21,287 nt of DNA, from NCBI GenBank assembly GCA_029747585.1, contig JAPEVF010000776.1:1-21287 (forward strand), read 5' to 3'. Below, piece after piece: positions 1 through 10,224 of the stretch. The position numbers and the translations under genes were made by a program. The DNA is from Pleurotus djamor (Eukaryota > Basidiomycota > Agaricomycetes > Agaricales > Pleurotaceae). Every line of letters starts with the position of its first letter. Within the stretch, counting starts at the first letter, position 1. The notes under the pieces are model-generated. The model searched no databases. It was not told the DNA's origin and saw only the letters and a list, made by a program, of their open reading frames with translations.

Positions 1-1844
1 GTGTAGTAGGGCGGTTCGGGACAGAGGTTCTGTTCAAGCTCGACCTTGAGGACTGTATTATCACTGGCGTTCATGGGGATGACGGTTGTAACATCCAACA
101 AGTCGGTCAGACTCGCTTCTGGCTTGGTATTTTCGCTATACTCTTCATCGATAGTCTCGCTAGAGATGGTAATGGGATGGGCAAAGTAGTTGACTGAGAT
201 GGCTACATGAGGAGGACGATCAGCTTGTTCGTTGATGAGCGCATATTTTTGGAAGAGGAGGGTGATTTTTTCCTTGGATCTCTTGAGGATGTCGGTATTG
301 ATACTCGTAAGCCAATGCCCATCGGGCTGGTGTGCAGCCATTTCTATGAAAGTCAAAGGGACTAAATTGGACAGAAGGTGGTCTTCGAGGATTTAACGAA
401 TTACCTGGAGGACAGAGTTTCCGATGCACAGCGTCCCAGTCGCTTCTCTGACATGTGCGTGAGCAGTATCGAACACCGCATCTGGCACATTTTCTGAGGG
501 ACTTGCTTGGCTCAGACTCGCAACCGCACTGAGGGTGATCACTCAGGATTAAAAGGGCTTGTTGGGAATTGGAGATATAAGAAGACGCACGACGTTGCAA
601 ACCTTTCCCGTGGTAAGCTTGTATGTATGTTGCAAGGGGGAANGGGATCGGACCAGAGAGACGATCAGAGACCAGTGGTTGACAATGGATGCCTCACTCA
701 AGGTAATGGGTCGAATTGACTTCCTTGCGATGCGTAGGTTGTGAGAAAAGGGGATCTGGCTATAAAGGATCTTGAAGAGTTGAATAGCAGCTTTCGTGAA
801 CTCGGCACTTGGATCACGGAGGTGACCGCGCTGGGCAATATCACACAGCGCAAGAATGATATCGCATTCGATTGCCCGTTGTATATGATCTTTTCCGTGA
901 GGCAAGGAATAGACTTTGACCAGGTATTGAAAAATGGTGGAGATAATGAAGGTTTGCATTTCGGGGGATTCGCGAAGTGCCCTTGCAGGGAGTGTTTTGA
1001 GGATATCAATGACAAGTTCGATGGAACCTTGTCTGACGAACTCGGCGTGCATCATGGAGGATGGATGATATTGCATGACATGGAGGGCTTGGCCCAAATC
1101 GAAGTTGTCAAATCTTCGAATCCCATTGATCAAGGTTTCCTGGTCCATGGTAACACGTATGCTGCCGAGAGCGGAGGTGACGAAGTCAGAGGCAGGACCC
1201 AGTTCTCTCTCGATTGAGCTGTACGATGGCATGAATCCGTATAAACGTTGGAACATGTTACACAGATATTGCAGAAGGACGGGGGATGCGTCGGGGTTTC
1301 CAGGCTGTAAACTGGAGAAACGCCACCAATATAAATACGAGGAAATGAATCCTGGCATTTCTATCACTAGGCCAGGATCGGGCCCTTTTAGAGCATCGAG
1401 AAACCCGGAGCAGGTCTTGAAGGTAGACTCTCTTGATTCGTGGATACCGCTCTGAAAGAGGGTTGTTAAGACGAGGGGAGATAGATTTTCTTTCTCCAAA
1501 GGGTGGAGAAATAGGTCTTGCGCCCAGCGCCAACATAGTGGCCACAGAGCCTTGATTCGCGGTGTGTGAAGCGGAGAAAATGCAGTGTTTTGAATCAAGT
1601 CGCTCATGGGCTTGATACTGCGGGAATTGCAGCGACATAGGAGGATGATAGGGTCCGAAACAGATGTGTGCTGCGACAACCTCGAGATCGGGGGCGGTGG
1701 ATGTCGAAAGTTCTGGAGAAAGAGGTCCAAGAGTTCAACGAGCTCTGAGACTGGGGTCTCGCTGCGATAAATGTGCTTTGAATCAACAAGCAGCTTGTAT
1801 TCTGTGAGCTTCAAGCGTCCTACGTTGATCGCACTTGAGTCCAT
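1..1844 (-). CDS. MYND zinc-finger protein, 3' partial, frame broken at an N
   Basis: The ATG is at 1844. The first exon (406-1844) encodes about 400 mostly helical residues, then a C-terminal MYND finger at 412-528: Cys pairs CGC and CARC, then CSRTC and HRKLC. A 43-nt intron (363-405, GTAAT..TTTAG, phase 1) leads to a last exon open to the left edge. MYND fingers bind zinc and mediate protein contacts; long fungal proteins with a terminal MYND finger are common and mostly uncharacterised. The frame upstream of the N at 643 does not run into the MYND frame; one base appears to be missing beside the N, probably an assembly fault. The C-terminus is off the window. The MYND call is secure; the cellular role is unknown. 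Confidence 0.85.
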
Positions 1845-1993
1845 GGTGGTTGTGGACGAACCAGGCGGGGGTTTCTAAATCTGGAAGTAGATTACTCTAG
1901 ATGAGATCGCCCAATCAGAAGCGTCCGTGCAAGATTGATATGCTATAGTACTAGTGTAGATCCGATAGCATTGCATGATAGCAGAGGTTACGG

Positions 1994-3378
1994 TTACATA
2001 CTACTGCTAGGACTCCTACGTATGTATTTTCGTCTCAGCTCTCGAGCAACACGCTCATTCCACCCGTACGTCAAGGCATTGGCCAACCCAACAAATTGCG
2101 TCGACGCTTGCATGAACTGTGTCACTTTTGAGGAATGACCGGAAGCTTCGACGACCCTATTGGCAAGACCAGGAATCCATAAGATGATATAAAATAACGG
2201 ATATGCATTGAGAAGTAGGATTCTCTGGACAGCTTTGTGACGAGGATTCTCGAATCGATCGAGTTGGAACTTCGCGGTCGGTGTGGAATTCAGCGATGAG
2301 AGATGGGCTGGAGTCTCTTTGCTGTCCAGGTGTGAGTACTGCCCCGAATAAGCGGGATCTGCATCTGTTCCTTGAGAGATTTCTTGATTAATGTGAATGG
2401 CCACGCTCTCGTCAGCTGGGAGATGGGGATTGGGGGCGAATGACATAGTTGAAGGTGGTGTTGCGTGGGTAGGGGTGCTATAGACCATTGGGACTCGAGC
2501 CTTTCGAAAGTGACGTCTAAGGTAGACGTGCTGTGTGATGAGAGCGATTAGTAAGACCAGTGCAGATCAGGTGCCATGAACGTACGAGGTAGATAGAAAG
2601 TCCGACCTATGAAGAGAAGTAAATCAGCATTTCGGTCTCAATGGACTAGATGCGACTCTCTGACCTCTATCAGCATGAAAAGATATCTCCAGCCATGCGT
2701 CAGTACGTAGCGCAAGTAAGGTGGCTTCTCAACAAGCCAGCACCAATTTCCCGACACGGGACCGTACCATCCCTTTCCGAGGGCAAGAAAACCTGAAATA
2801 GGAGAGAATCAGGGCTGCCCCTCGACAAGAGATACAGAATGAAAACCAACTTGTAAGCACGGGTAATGCCCAAATCGCCGCAGTCATCAGCAGGATGCTC
2901 CGCGTGGACCATTCTGACTGTATCGTGCGTGCATGCGATGTACGGGTGATTGTATAAACAGTGATTAATGTAATGGCTAGGATCGCCGTGTCCGTTGCCT
3001 GCAATACCAGGTCATCATGGGTATGAAGAGGCGTGCAAAGCGACATACTTGTACGCTTATTTGCGTAACGAATCCATTGAATACACACCCGGGTCCATGC
3101 TCTAGATTTCGCTTGTGAATGAGGATGAGAGATCCCGACGCGGAATTATTGGTGGCGTTGATGAAATCTATAGTAAAGATCATAGATTAGCTGGCGTCGC
3201 TCAGTAGTCAACGAGACTGACCCGCTACCGCCAGATTGAGGATGAGCACATGTCGAAAGTGCCGCCGCACAGGAAGAATGAGATAGCAAAGGATAATGAA
3301 ACCGGATCCAATAGAAGATAACAAACTCCCAACAAAGTTGAGAATAGAAAGAACGAGTGTGAAGTGCGAAATGGCCAT
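1994..3378 (-). CDS. Seven-helix receptor GPCR-1 (Git3/cAMP-receptor-like)
   Basis: Six exons: 3222-3378, 3049-3167, 2851-2998, 2665-2792, 2586-2606 and 1994-2530, total 1110 nt, 369 aa, all GT..AG. An in-frame TAA lies upstream of the ATG. Helices, roughly: TM1 8-35, TM2 41-62, TM3 85-115, TM4 125-150, TM5 175-205, TM6 295-315, TM7 330-348. A Cys at the TM3 start (GPGCVF) and a WCWL motif before TM5 fit the conserved disulfide of cAMP-receptor/Git3-like receptors. TM6 has YIILWIPGLANR and TM7 has STQFVGLANALTYGWNE. The third cytoplasmic loop is long and Ser/Thr/Pro-rich. Expected role: plasma-membrane nutrient or signal sensing through a G protein; the ligand cannot be told. The 21-nt fifth exon encodes VGLSIYL. 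Confidence 0.85.
2586..2606 (-). other. 21-nt microexon of GPCR-1
   Basis: An in-frame 7-codon exon (VGLSIYL) between a 58-nt and a 55-nt intron, completing the cytoplasmic end of TM5. Its counterpart in GPCR-2 has the same length and phase and encodes IALSIYL, which makes both models much more secure. Confidence 0.85.
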
Positions 3379-4272
3379 CCCCAGGTCGGGGAGCTCCGTT
3401 AGGGTGAGCCTTATTTCTTATACGATTTGTCGTATGGGTGATTCCATGAAGCTGTGACTGTGTCAGATCAGAGGTCTGATGCTGGGAGTCTATCGTCGAC
3501 TTGGACATCATCCACCACACCGATGTAATGATGAGGAATACCTAATAAGGTCGGACTACCACCACGGTATGCTTGTGTAGGAATTTTCCGGCGAGTTTGA
3601 CAGGTGTATTTGTTCGAGAATGAATACAGAAATTGTGTCGCGCACGGGGGCCGGGAGGAAGTAACTAGTTGGGCAGGGTACCCTCGACGGAAGTGGGATG
3701 AAAGGAGGCGATAGGTCGTAGTCGGACGTAGACAATCTCGGGCCCTGGTGGGACAGGACCTGTCTTTCAACGAGATGGGATGCCGGGATAAGGCGGTTCA
3801 TGCCCGGTGACAAGCATCCTGGGCACCAACCAAGAAACCGTGGCAGACAGGCGCGTATCGGGGCGATGTGGCGACTATCTCGACGTGTTGGCATCACACA
3901 GTCATGAGGACCTGTTGTTTACCGAGCCGTGTTAGCCCCACCATTTCTTCCTGAGGCGTCTAGTAACCATGTGATGAGTACACTCAGAAACCCATTAGTT
4001 AAATACCCCCTTACTACGGATGGTGTACAGTGAAAGTATGGAATTTGGATGCCTCAAGTGAGAATGTACCGCGACATATCCACAAAGGAAAGAAACGGCA
4101 GGATATACGGTGTGGGTGCGATATACCTTCAACGCCGATCATCAAGGACGCGATGGCATGGAAAGACCGGATTGAAGACACCGTCTCGCTACTAGCAGAC
4201 TTGTACATCAACCGATATATCGCCTTATTTTCTACCGCCTCGTTCACTGGTTTGAATCCCGAGTACCCGGTA
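3379..4272. other. Intergenic region between GPCR-1 start and F-box gene end
   Basis: About 890 bases. It should hold the GPCR-1 promoter and the F-box 3' end. Short open frames on both strands have no recognisable domain and no homologous counterpart upstream of GPCR-2. I see no convincing TATA box. Confidence 0.6.
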
Positions 4273-5938
4273 TTAATGCAGTTCGTCAGAACGGTGGACA
4301 GGAACTCTCGATTCCATAAAGTCCATGTGGCCACTGCCACAAAAGCTCTTTACGGTGGGAATCGAGCGGGCAATGGCCTCCATCAACGTGTACATGATCA
4401 TGTCCGGCTGGAAGAAGTCTTCCTGAATTTGTATGATGGACATGTCATACAATCTCCACTTGGGATAGAGACGAGGTTCCATTTGTTGCATAAAACCGAT
4501 CTTTGAATTGAAGAAGAATTATAATGACATTAATTGGAATGCAAAAGTTGGTGAGTGACGCGTACTGATGTCCATATCCCCGAGCCATCAGCGTTTGAAA
4601 GTATCCTATAGCTGACGGAGAGGCTATAGAGAAGCGGGAACGTGATCGACAGGGAATCGAATACTCCTCCGTTGAGGAGACGCATGTCCAGAGCAAGATA
4701 GCGGAGCTGGTCGCCAAACCCAGAGTCTCGGCACTCCTTACAGAAGTCAGAGAGACTATTTGAAGGAAGGGAGGGAGCAGTAAGGGCCAGATTTGTGAGC
4801 GATTTGAAGTCGATGGGACTTGTCCAAAAGTCGCGCAGTCCTCCCGCTGAGCACTCGGTGTCCAAGCAAAGTTTGCGCAAGTTGGAGAGCGAGAGCCCGT
4901 TCAGGTGAGGTACGCCTGGGTACAGTTGCCCTAAAGATAGCTCCGTGATGTGTGCCTGATGCCGTTCCAAAAATGAGAAAACGCTTGGTCCAACGAACTC
5001 GTCAATTTTGAGCTGGAGTTCAATGTGCTGAAGGTTGGGAAAGTAGCCTTTCAAGGCGTGTCAGCACAAGAGCGAGTGAGTGTTCGGAGGAATCGGGGAA
5101 TACCTAAATCTTCAAAGGCCTCTCGCCAATGGGGGATGGAGAGCCCATGAAACGCGGTCAGTTGGAGAGATTGCAACGTATCCTTGAATCCGTAGATAAA
5201 ATGGGCGATGTTAGTCAGCCCAGAGGAGCCCCAAGAATTGGGGTAATCAAAGGAGAGGTGCAGAGATAGGTGGGTAAGCGTTGAGCCGGAGAATATGTCG
5301 TACAAGGTCATCATCTGCCACGGTATGAGAGATGAGAGCGACAAAGACTTGATCCGATCAGAAAGAATCGGCCATAAACGTCGAAGAAGTAGAATGTGAT
5401 CGTGAGGATACGAGGAATTGTCTTGTTTATCGCGACATGTATACATGTTAATGAGACAATGCTGAACATGGGTCATATGCGCCGCGAGGACAGCCAATGT
5501 ATCGAAGATTTCGTGCGTAGGTTTTGTGGTCTGTTCATGGGGGTCTTTGCGCTTCAGTAGGTTCACAGTGCGTCGGAGAAAGAGAGCAGTAGGCTCTAGG
5601 GAAATACTGGTAGGATGATGCGGCCGACTGGGAGTGGCGAAGGCACATAAGTCAACCTTGAACGTGCGGGTATGCTGTGCCAGTGAGGGTGTCCTTGAGC
5701 CGAAGAAGATGGGCCTTCAAGCCTCCGTAAGAAATAGAGTAGATACGTACGAAGAAAGGACTTCGATGCGTTCAAGGGTCCGGTTTGAAAGCAGACGAGG
5801 GACACAAACGTACTCATACCGAACGGCGGACGAGATTTCATAAAACAAGCGGTTGACCGGACAAACCACTGCCAAGTCAGTATCAGACAGGTAAGACACG
5901 ATTTTGATCCAAACTTCGGGGGGAAGGTTGGTCGCCAT
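4273..5938 (-). CDS. F-box protein with LRR-like C-terminal region
   Basis: Four exons: 5751-5938, 5104-5693, 4566-5047 and 4273-4500, total 1488 nt, 495 aa, phases consistent. Residues 3-45 are an F-box (NLPPEVWIKIVSYLSDTDLA, then a VNRLF segment). The rest contains repeated Leu-rich strand/helix units (LTHLSLHLSF, LQSLQLTAFHGL, LTNLALTAPSL), as in fungal F-box/LRR proteins. Such proteins bind Skp1 in SCF ubiquitin ligases and choose substrates with the C-terminal part; the substrate is unknown. The gene sits between the two receptor paralogs. The first intron uses the distant acceptor CTCAAG at 5694, the one that keeps the frame. Confidence 0.8.
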
Positions 5939-6647
5939 GGTTGATGTTCAAGTCCAAGTTCGGACAGTTGATGTGGCGTCATGCAGTGCATCGACTTGGG
6001 CGTCTAAGGCTCCTCAGGGTCTGAGACTAAGACAGGGGTCCACGGTTTGGGAGGTTTCGTCATGGTGGTTCACACAGCAGCTCAGCCTACGAAAAGAAGG
6101 GACCTCCACGAGCATTTCTTCGCTGTGGTTCGCCAGGACTTCAAGCCCCAGCCAACTGAGTTAAGGGTAACGCAACGAACATTCTCTGCCTAGATATAGT
6201 GCAACTACCTCGTCCTTGTGTGAATTACGTGAAGAAAGTCAAAATTACGGTCGCACCGCATCTATTCCATCCCGAGACACCTTTTCACCCAAGCAAAATC
6301 TCGAATACAAGAGGAAGGGTTCGGGTTCTTCCTTCCTTAAAAGGCTCGCCTCCTTCCAAATTTGGAAAACAAATCAGGCGCTCAACGTCCTTGTGTTCGA
6401 TTCAAGTTCGTTCCTTGTATTTTTCAACTTTCCTACCTTGTTTTCACCGATCTCATCCTACAGAGCTCGGAATCTTCTACAACGCGCATGGCTACAAGAA
6501 TCTTAGCAACCTTGTTTCACGAAGAAACAAGGTCGCCTTGCGAGTCACGATTGACGGGTTGCGACCACATCCCATCGCGGGAGTCATGACCGACGTTTAG
6601 GCACATGTGGGCGAAGAGGAGTATAAGATAGTAAGCAAGTGACTCCC
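5939..6647. promoter_or_regulatory. Divergent intergenic region, F-box gene / two-TM gene
   Basis: About 700 bases between the F-box ATG (minus) and the ATG at 6648 (plus), so it must serve as promoter for both. It holds pyrimidine-rich stretches at about 6330-6470 and a perfect 10-bp inverted repeat at 6509-6533. A TATAAG at 6622-6627 is too close to the plus-strand ATG to be a confident TATA box. An open frame at 6199-6600 shows no recognisable protein features. Confidence 0.4.
6509..6533. repeat. Perfect 10-bp inverted repeat, 5-nt loop
   Basis: Left arm ACCTTGTTTC (6509-6518), loop ACGAA, right arm GAAACAAGGT (6524-6533), fully complementary. It lies about 115 bases upstream of the ATG at 6648 in a divergent promoter region, so it may be a dimeric regulator site or an RNA hairpin. 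No binding protein can be named. Confidence 0.6.
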
Positions 6648-7618
6648 ATGTGGTCGTCGACTCTTGTTGACTCTCCTCCGTACCATCCTGACTCGAAAAT
6701 GTGGTCATCGCCATCCGTGTTCGCCAAGACGCCCAAGAGACACATCCAAGAAGCGATCGCAGCAAGCAATAGGAACGCTTCCCTCCAGCAGTCCCTCCCG
6801 CCCAACCCTCCTGATAGGTCGTCTCCTCTTATGAAATCCGCCTGGACGAACGCTGATGAAATTTCAATTTGATACAAGGCATGCCAGGGTGTCGTTCTAC
6901 GATGGCTTATGGCGTATCCAAGATGGACAACCCGCTAATCTCTTTGCAGATATTCCCCTGGAGCCATGTGGTGGTCTTGACATGAAGAAAGTCTGCAAGA
7001 AATGGGGTTTAGAAAGCTGCGTCGTGAGTTTGATTCTCCTCCTCGAACTTTCAGCGTCACTAAAAGCTGGATTAGCCTGTCGATCCCATGCGGTGGGAAA
7101 TCTTCCAACCTGGAAAGGACCCTCATATGCTCTCAAGCCTAGCGGTTGCGGTCCTCTCTGAAGAAGATGGCTGCATCAAATTTATCGGCAAGTGTCCAGG
7201 TTCTTCCTTCCTTTGAGAGCGTTCTCTGAGAAGGAATACAGAACCAAGCGTCTCCGTTTCCACTCAGAATAAACGTAGAGTCCACGAATCCATCACCGAC
7301 GTGACGACAGCCCTCCTCTCCTTGATGTTCATCGTCCCCCTAGTCATCCAAGCGACTTGGCTTGATGCTTTGGAGCGTCACACATCCCTCGTTCAAATGT
7401 ACCGAAATTCCTGGCGAAAGAGGAGACAGCTTGAGAGAACGACCAAGACATGGATATCTGTCGCTCAGAACTTCACCATCAATTGGCCACTCGTCTCGGT
7501 AGTGATGGGACTACTAGTCTTCATCCTCGTATTCGTCGCTGTCATCATGGGCAAGATCCAATTCGCCGTCGGACAACGCCTTCGTAACTGGACCTACACA
7601 GGATCCTTCACTTTATGA
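6648..7618 (+). CDS. Unrecognised protein with two C-terminal membrane segments
   Basis: Four exons: 6648-6817, 6888-7023, 7076-7191 and 7279-7618, total 762 nt, 253 aa. The first two introns are well defined (GTCGTC..GCCAG; GTGAGT..ATTAG). The third has two frame-compatible solutions: 7192-7278, or 7200-7280, which gives 255 aa. The N-terminal part is hydrophilic and Ser/Pro-rich. The middle has CGGLDMKKVCKKWGLESC and a PMRWEIFQPGKDPH segment. The C-terminal part has two hydrophobic helices (starting TTALLSLMFIVPLVIQ, and VVMGLLVFILVFVAVIMGKI) separated by a basic stretch with MYRNSWRKRRQ. It probably sits in a membrane as a hairpin. I do not recognise the family. It converges on GPCR-2. Confidence 0.6.
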
Positions 7619-7894
7619 TTATGCTTCTATCTTTCCATCTCTATATGCCGTCTATGCTCTACTCTATGCCCTATGCACCACACTTCCCTTTTTCGTCGTA
7701 TTGGTCTTTTTCACATTGTTGTCATCGAAAGTTGAAGATAGAATTGCTGTACCATACCTGTACTATACACAAATCCTCGTGCATACACATCCTACAGAGA
7801 CGATCCAAAGAAGAAGATATATAAGTTAAAACGCAAAGGGCGTATGGAAATGTTGAATACAAGGGAAACCAAACACCGCCATGGTACAAACCGC

Positions 7895-9376
7895 TCACCA
7901 TGCACGGCTCCTTGAAAACTTAAGCTTCAGCTCGCGAGCAACCCGCTCATTCCAGCCATACGTGAGAGCATTGGCCAGACCGACAAACTGAGTCGAAGCT
8001 TGCATGATCTGAGTAACCTTCGATTTGTTCCCCGACGCTTCCACCATCCGATTGGCAAGGCCTGGAATCCAGAGAAGGATATAGAACAGTGGATAAGCGT
8101 TGAGGAGAAGGATNCGCTTGATTGCCTTATAGCGCGGATGCTCCTTAAGACTGAGCTGGAGGGTAGATGTATCCGTGGTAGGCATGGTGGTAGGTTTGGT
8201 CGATTGTGTGGAAGGAGCGGACTCAAGGTCGAAGTTCGAGTTTGTCGGGGTATCTTTCATGGAGGGAGCGTTTAACATGCTCGGATGCAATGCGACAGGG
8301 TCTCGGTGGGTGTCGTGGGTGATGTGGATGACAATCTCTTGCTTTGGCTCTTCTCCTAAGGAGGGGTCCCTGAACTGCATAGGAGGAAGGGATGTCCGGG
8401 CTCGTGAAGGCGCGGAGGATACGATGGGCACTCGAAGTGTACGGAAATGACGCTTGAGGTAGATATGCTGGGTATTCCTGTCAGATACCGTTCATCTATT
8501 CATTATGACGGCGTGGATGCTCACAAGGTAAATGGATAACGCGATCTAGGGAGGCACGATTAACGATGATAGGAGCTGACCACAGGGAAGAGCGGACATA
8601 CCTCGGTGAAGATAAAGAGGAAACGCCAGCCATGTGTCAGTACATATCGTAGATGAACAGGTTTATCGACGAGCCAGCACCTTGGCTTGAGTGAGCATGA
8701 AAAGACGTTGGTAGAATGGTTCAGACATGGACTTACCAGTTACCTGACACTGGTCCGTACCATCCGTTTCCGAGAGCTATGAAGCCTACGCAGCCCTCTC
8801 AGTATTACACGAACACCGGTGAGTTAGAGACGTACTCGTCAAACAAGGGAGCAGCCAGATAGCACAGCAAGTAATCAACACAGCAAGGTTCGACCACTCT
8901 GCTTGGATTGTTCGAGAATGTGATGTTCTCGTAATCGTATAGACGGTGACAAGAGTGATAGCTAGAATAGACGTGTCCGTTGCCTTCAGTTTCGATTCCA
9001 GTCAGTGTCGGATGAGCGGAAATGCCGTAAATGGATGCATGCCTGAACACTAATTTGGGACATGAACCCGTTGAATACGCATGCAGGGCTCGCCGTAATG
9101 GGTCGCTGTCTTATCAGAATAAGCGATCCGGATGCTGCGTTGTTCGTTGCGTTCAAGAAGTCTGAAGTATAGATAGAGGTGTTAGTGTACGAGTAACAGA
9201 GGTCCCGCGAGAAGCTGACCTGCGATGGCCAGGTTCAGGATGAGAACGTGTCTGAAATGTCGGCGTCGTGGTAGGACGAGGTAGCACAGGATGATGAATC
9301 CAGATCCCGCGGAGGAGCACACAGAACCGACAAAGTTCAGGATAGACAGGGCTAATGTAAAGCTTGGAAGGCCCAT
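7895..9376 (-). CDS. Seven-helix receptor GPCR-2, paralog of GPCR-1
   Basis: Seven exons: 9220-9376, 9043-9161, 8836-8983, 8737-8785, 8602-8680, 8525-8545 and 7895-8467, total 1146 nt, 381 aa. Exons 1, 2 and 3 (157, 119 and 148 nt) and the 21-nt exon match GPCR-1 exactly in length and phase. In the exon-3 segment 35 of 49 residues are identical to GPCR-1 by my count. Shared marks are WYGPVSGNWCWL, ILLWIPGLANR and STQFVGLANALTYGWNE. Differences: an extra 56-nt intron splits the exon before the microexon, and the intron after exon 2 starts with GC (CAG|GCATGC). The N at 8114 falls in a CGN codon, so Arg whatever the base. The loop between TM5 and TM6 is divergent, which suggests different coupling or regulation. 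Confidence 0.85.
8525..8545 (-). other. 21-nt microexon of GPCR-2
   Basis: Encodes IALSIYL, phase 0 on both sides, between 56-nt and 57-nt introns; the homolog of the microexon in GPCR-1. Confidence 0.85.
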
Positions 9377-10224
9377 CAAAATCCTGGAGGTGAGCTTGGC
9401 CGGGGATCGATGCTATGAAGCACCCAGCCATATTTCGGGGAGCCATGTTATATGTGGATCAGCGAGTACGTAAGCCCTGAAGAAGGAAGGATGTTGAATC
9501 GCTGCGCCCATTGATAGACGACGATGTTTCAGAGATCATCGCTTCGGACTGAACGCTGTCTATGGCATAGAGTCCGTGAGCGGTCTAACTTGAATGAGCT
9601 GTCATGTTCGAGGTAATGATGAGTCGATTGCATGGGAACATTGATGAATTGCCCAATGGTAAGAAAGAAAGGGAGTATTCGCCCGTGACATTCGGGGTAG
9701 GTTTGGATCAAATGACTGCTGTCTTTGATAGCGTTTAGGTGGTGACCCTGATTGACTCGTGGAGGCTGGCTGATCAGAAAACCGCCGCAGTATGAAGATC
9801 ACAAGCTGGAAATAGCAAGCAACCCACCCATCTTTCAGAACGAAGGCGAATTTCGTCCAACCCCTCGTCGCCGAGCAGGATTCCCTTAGCACGTTTCAAG
9901 ATCTACATAACGAGTCAAAACACATCCTCACAGGCTGCGCCACGCGACGGAAAATGCGGAAAACAAATCCCAGACTACTTACTTCAATCAACTCCTTTGA
10001 GCTCCTGTCCTGAAGCGTTTGGATGGCATCAAATGTAGTGCCTGACCTGGTGGGAGTCTGCAGCGCTCGTTTGCATAAAGTGGAGAAAGTTGAGGCTCAC
10101 CTTTCTAGGACGTAAAACGCTCGGAGGAAGGCTGTCTTGGCCCGGAGCGAGACTGTGACATGTTACGATGTCACCTTTCTCCCAACTTCCTCCTAGCCAC
10201 GAATGCCATACGACAACCGTCAAC
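9377..10224. other. Intergenic region between GPCR-2 and copy A
   Basis: About 850 bases between divergent starts. Apart from the left copy of the flanking direct repeat (about 10046-10149) I see nothing definable: no supported ORF, no TATA box. The open frame at 9602-9892 (minus) looks random in composition and lacks splice context. Confidence 0.5.
10046..10149 (+). repeat. Left copy of a diverged direct repeat flanking copy A
   Basis: The best-matching part (10101-10149) contains GTAAAACGCTCGGAG and GCTGTCTTGGCCCGGAGCG. It aligns with 12251-12297 in the same orientation with a few mismatches and two short gaps. Weaker similarity (CCTGGTGGGAG, GCGCTCG) extends left to about 10046. It could be a relic of a dispersed element. 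Confidence 0.55.

Noticed and set aside
3467..3480. Short palindrome ATCAGA-GG-TCTGAT
   Set aside because: Six-base arms are expected by chance in a window of this size and no partner site was found.
3468..3897. Two minus-strand ORFs upstream of GPCR-1
   Set aside because: An in-frame stop precedes the GPCR-1 ATG and GPCR-2 has no matching upstream exon. Composition looks noncoding.
4030..4506. 158-codon plus-strand ORF
   Set aside because: Its second half is antisense to the last F-box exon (4273-4500), which fits the gene's splicing and frame. The first half has no recognisable feature.
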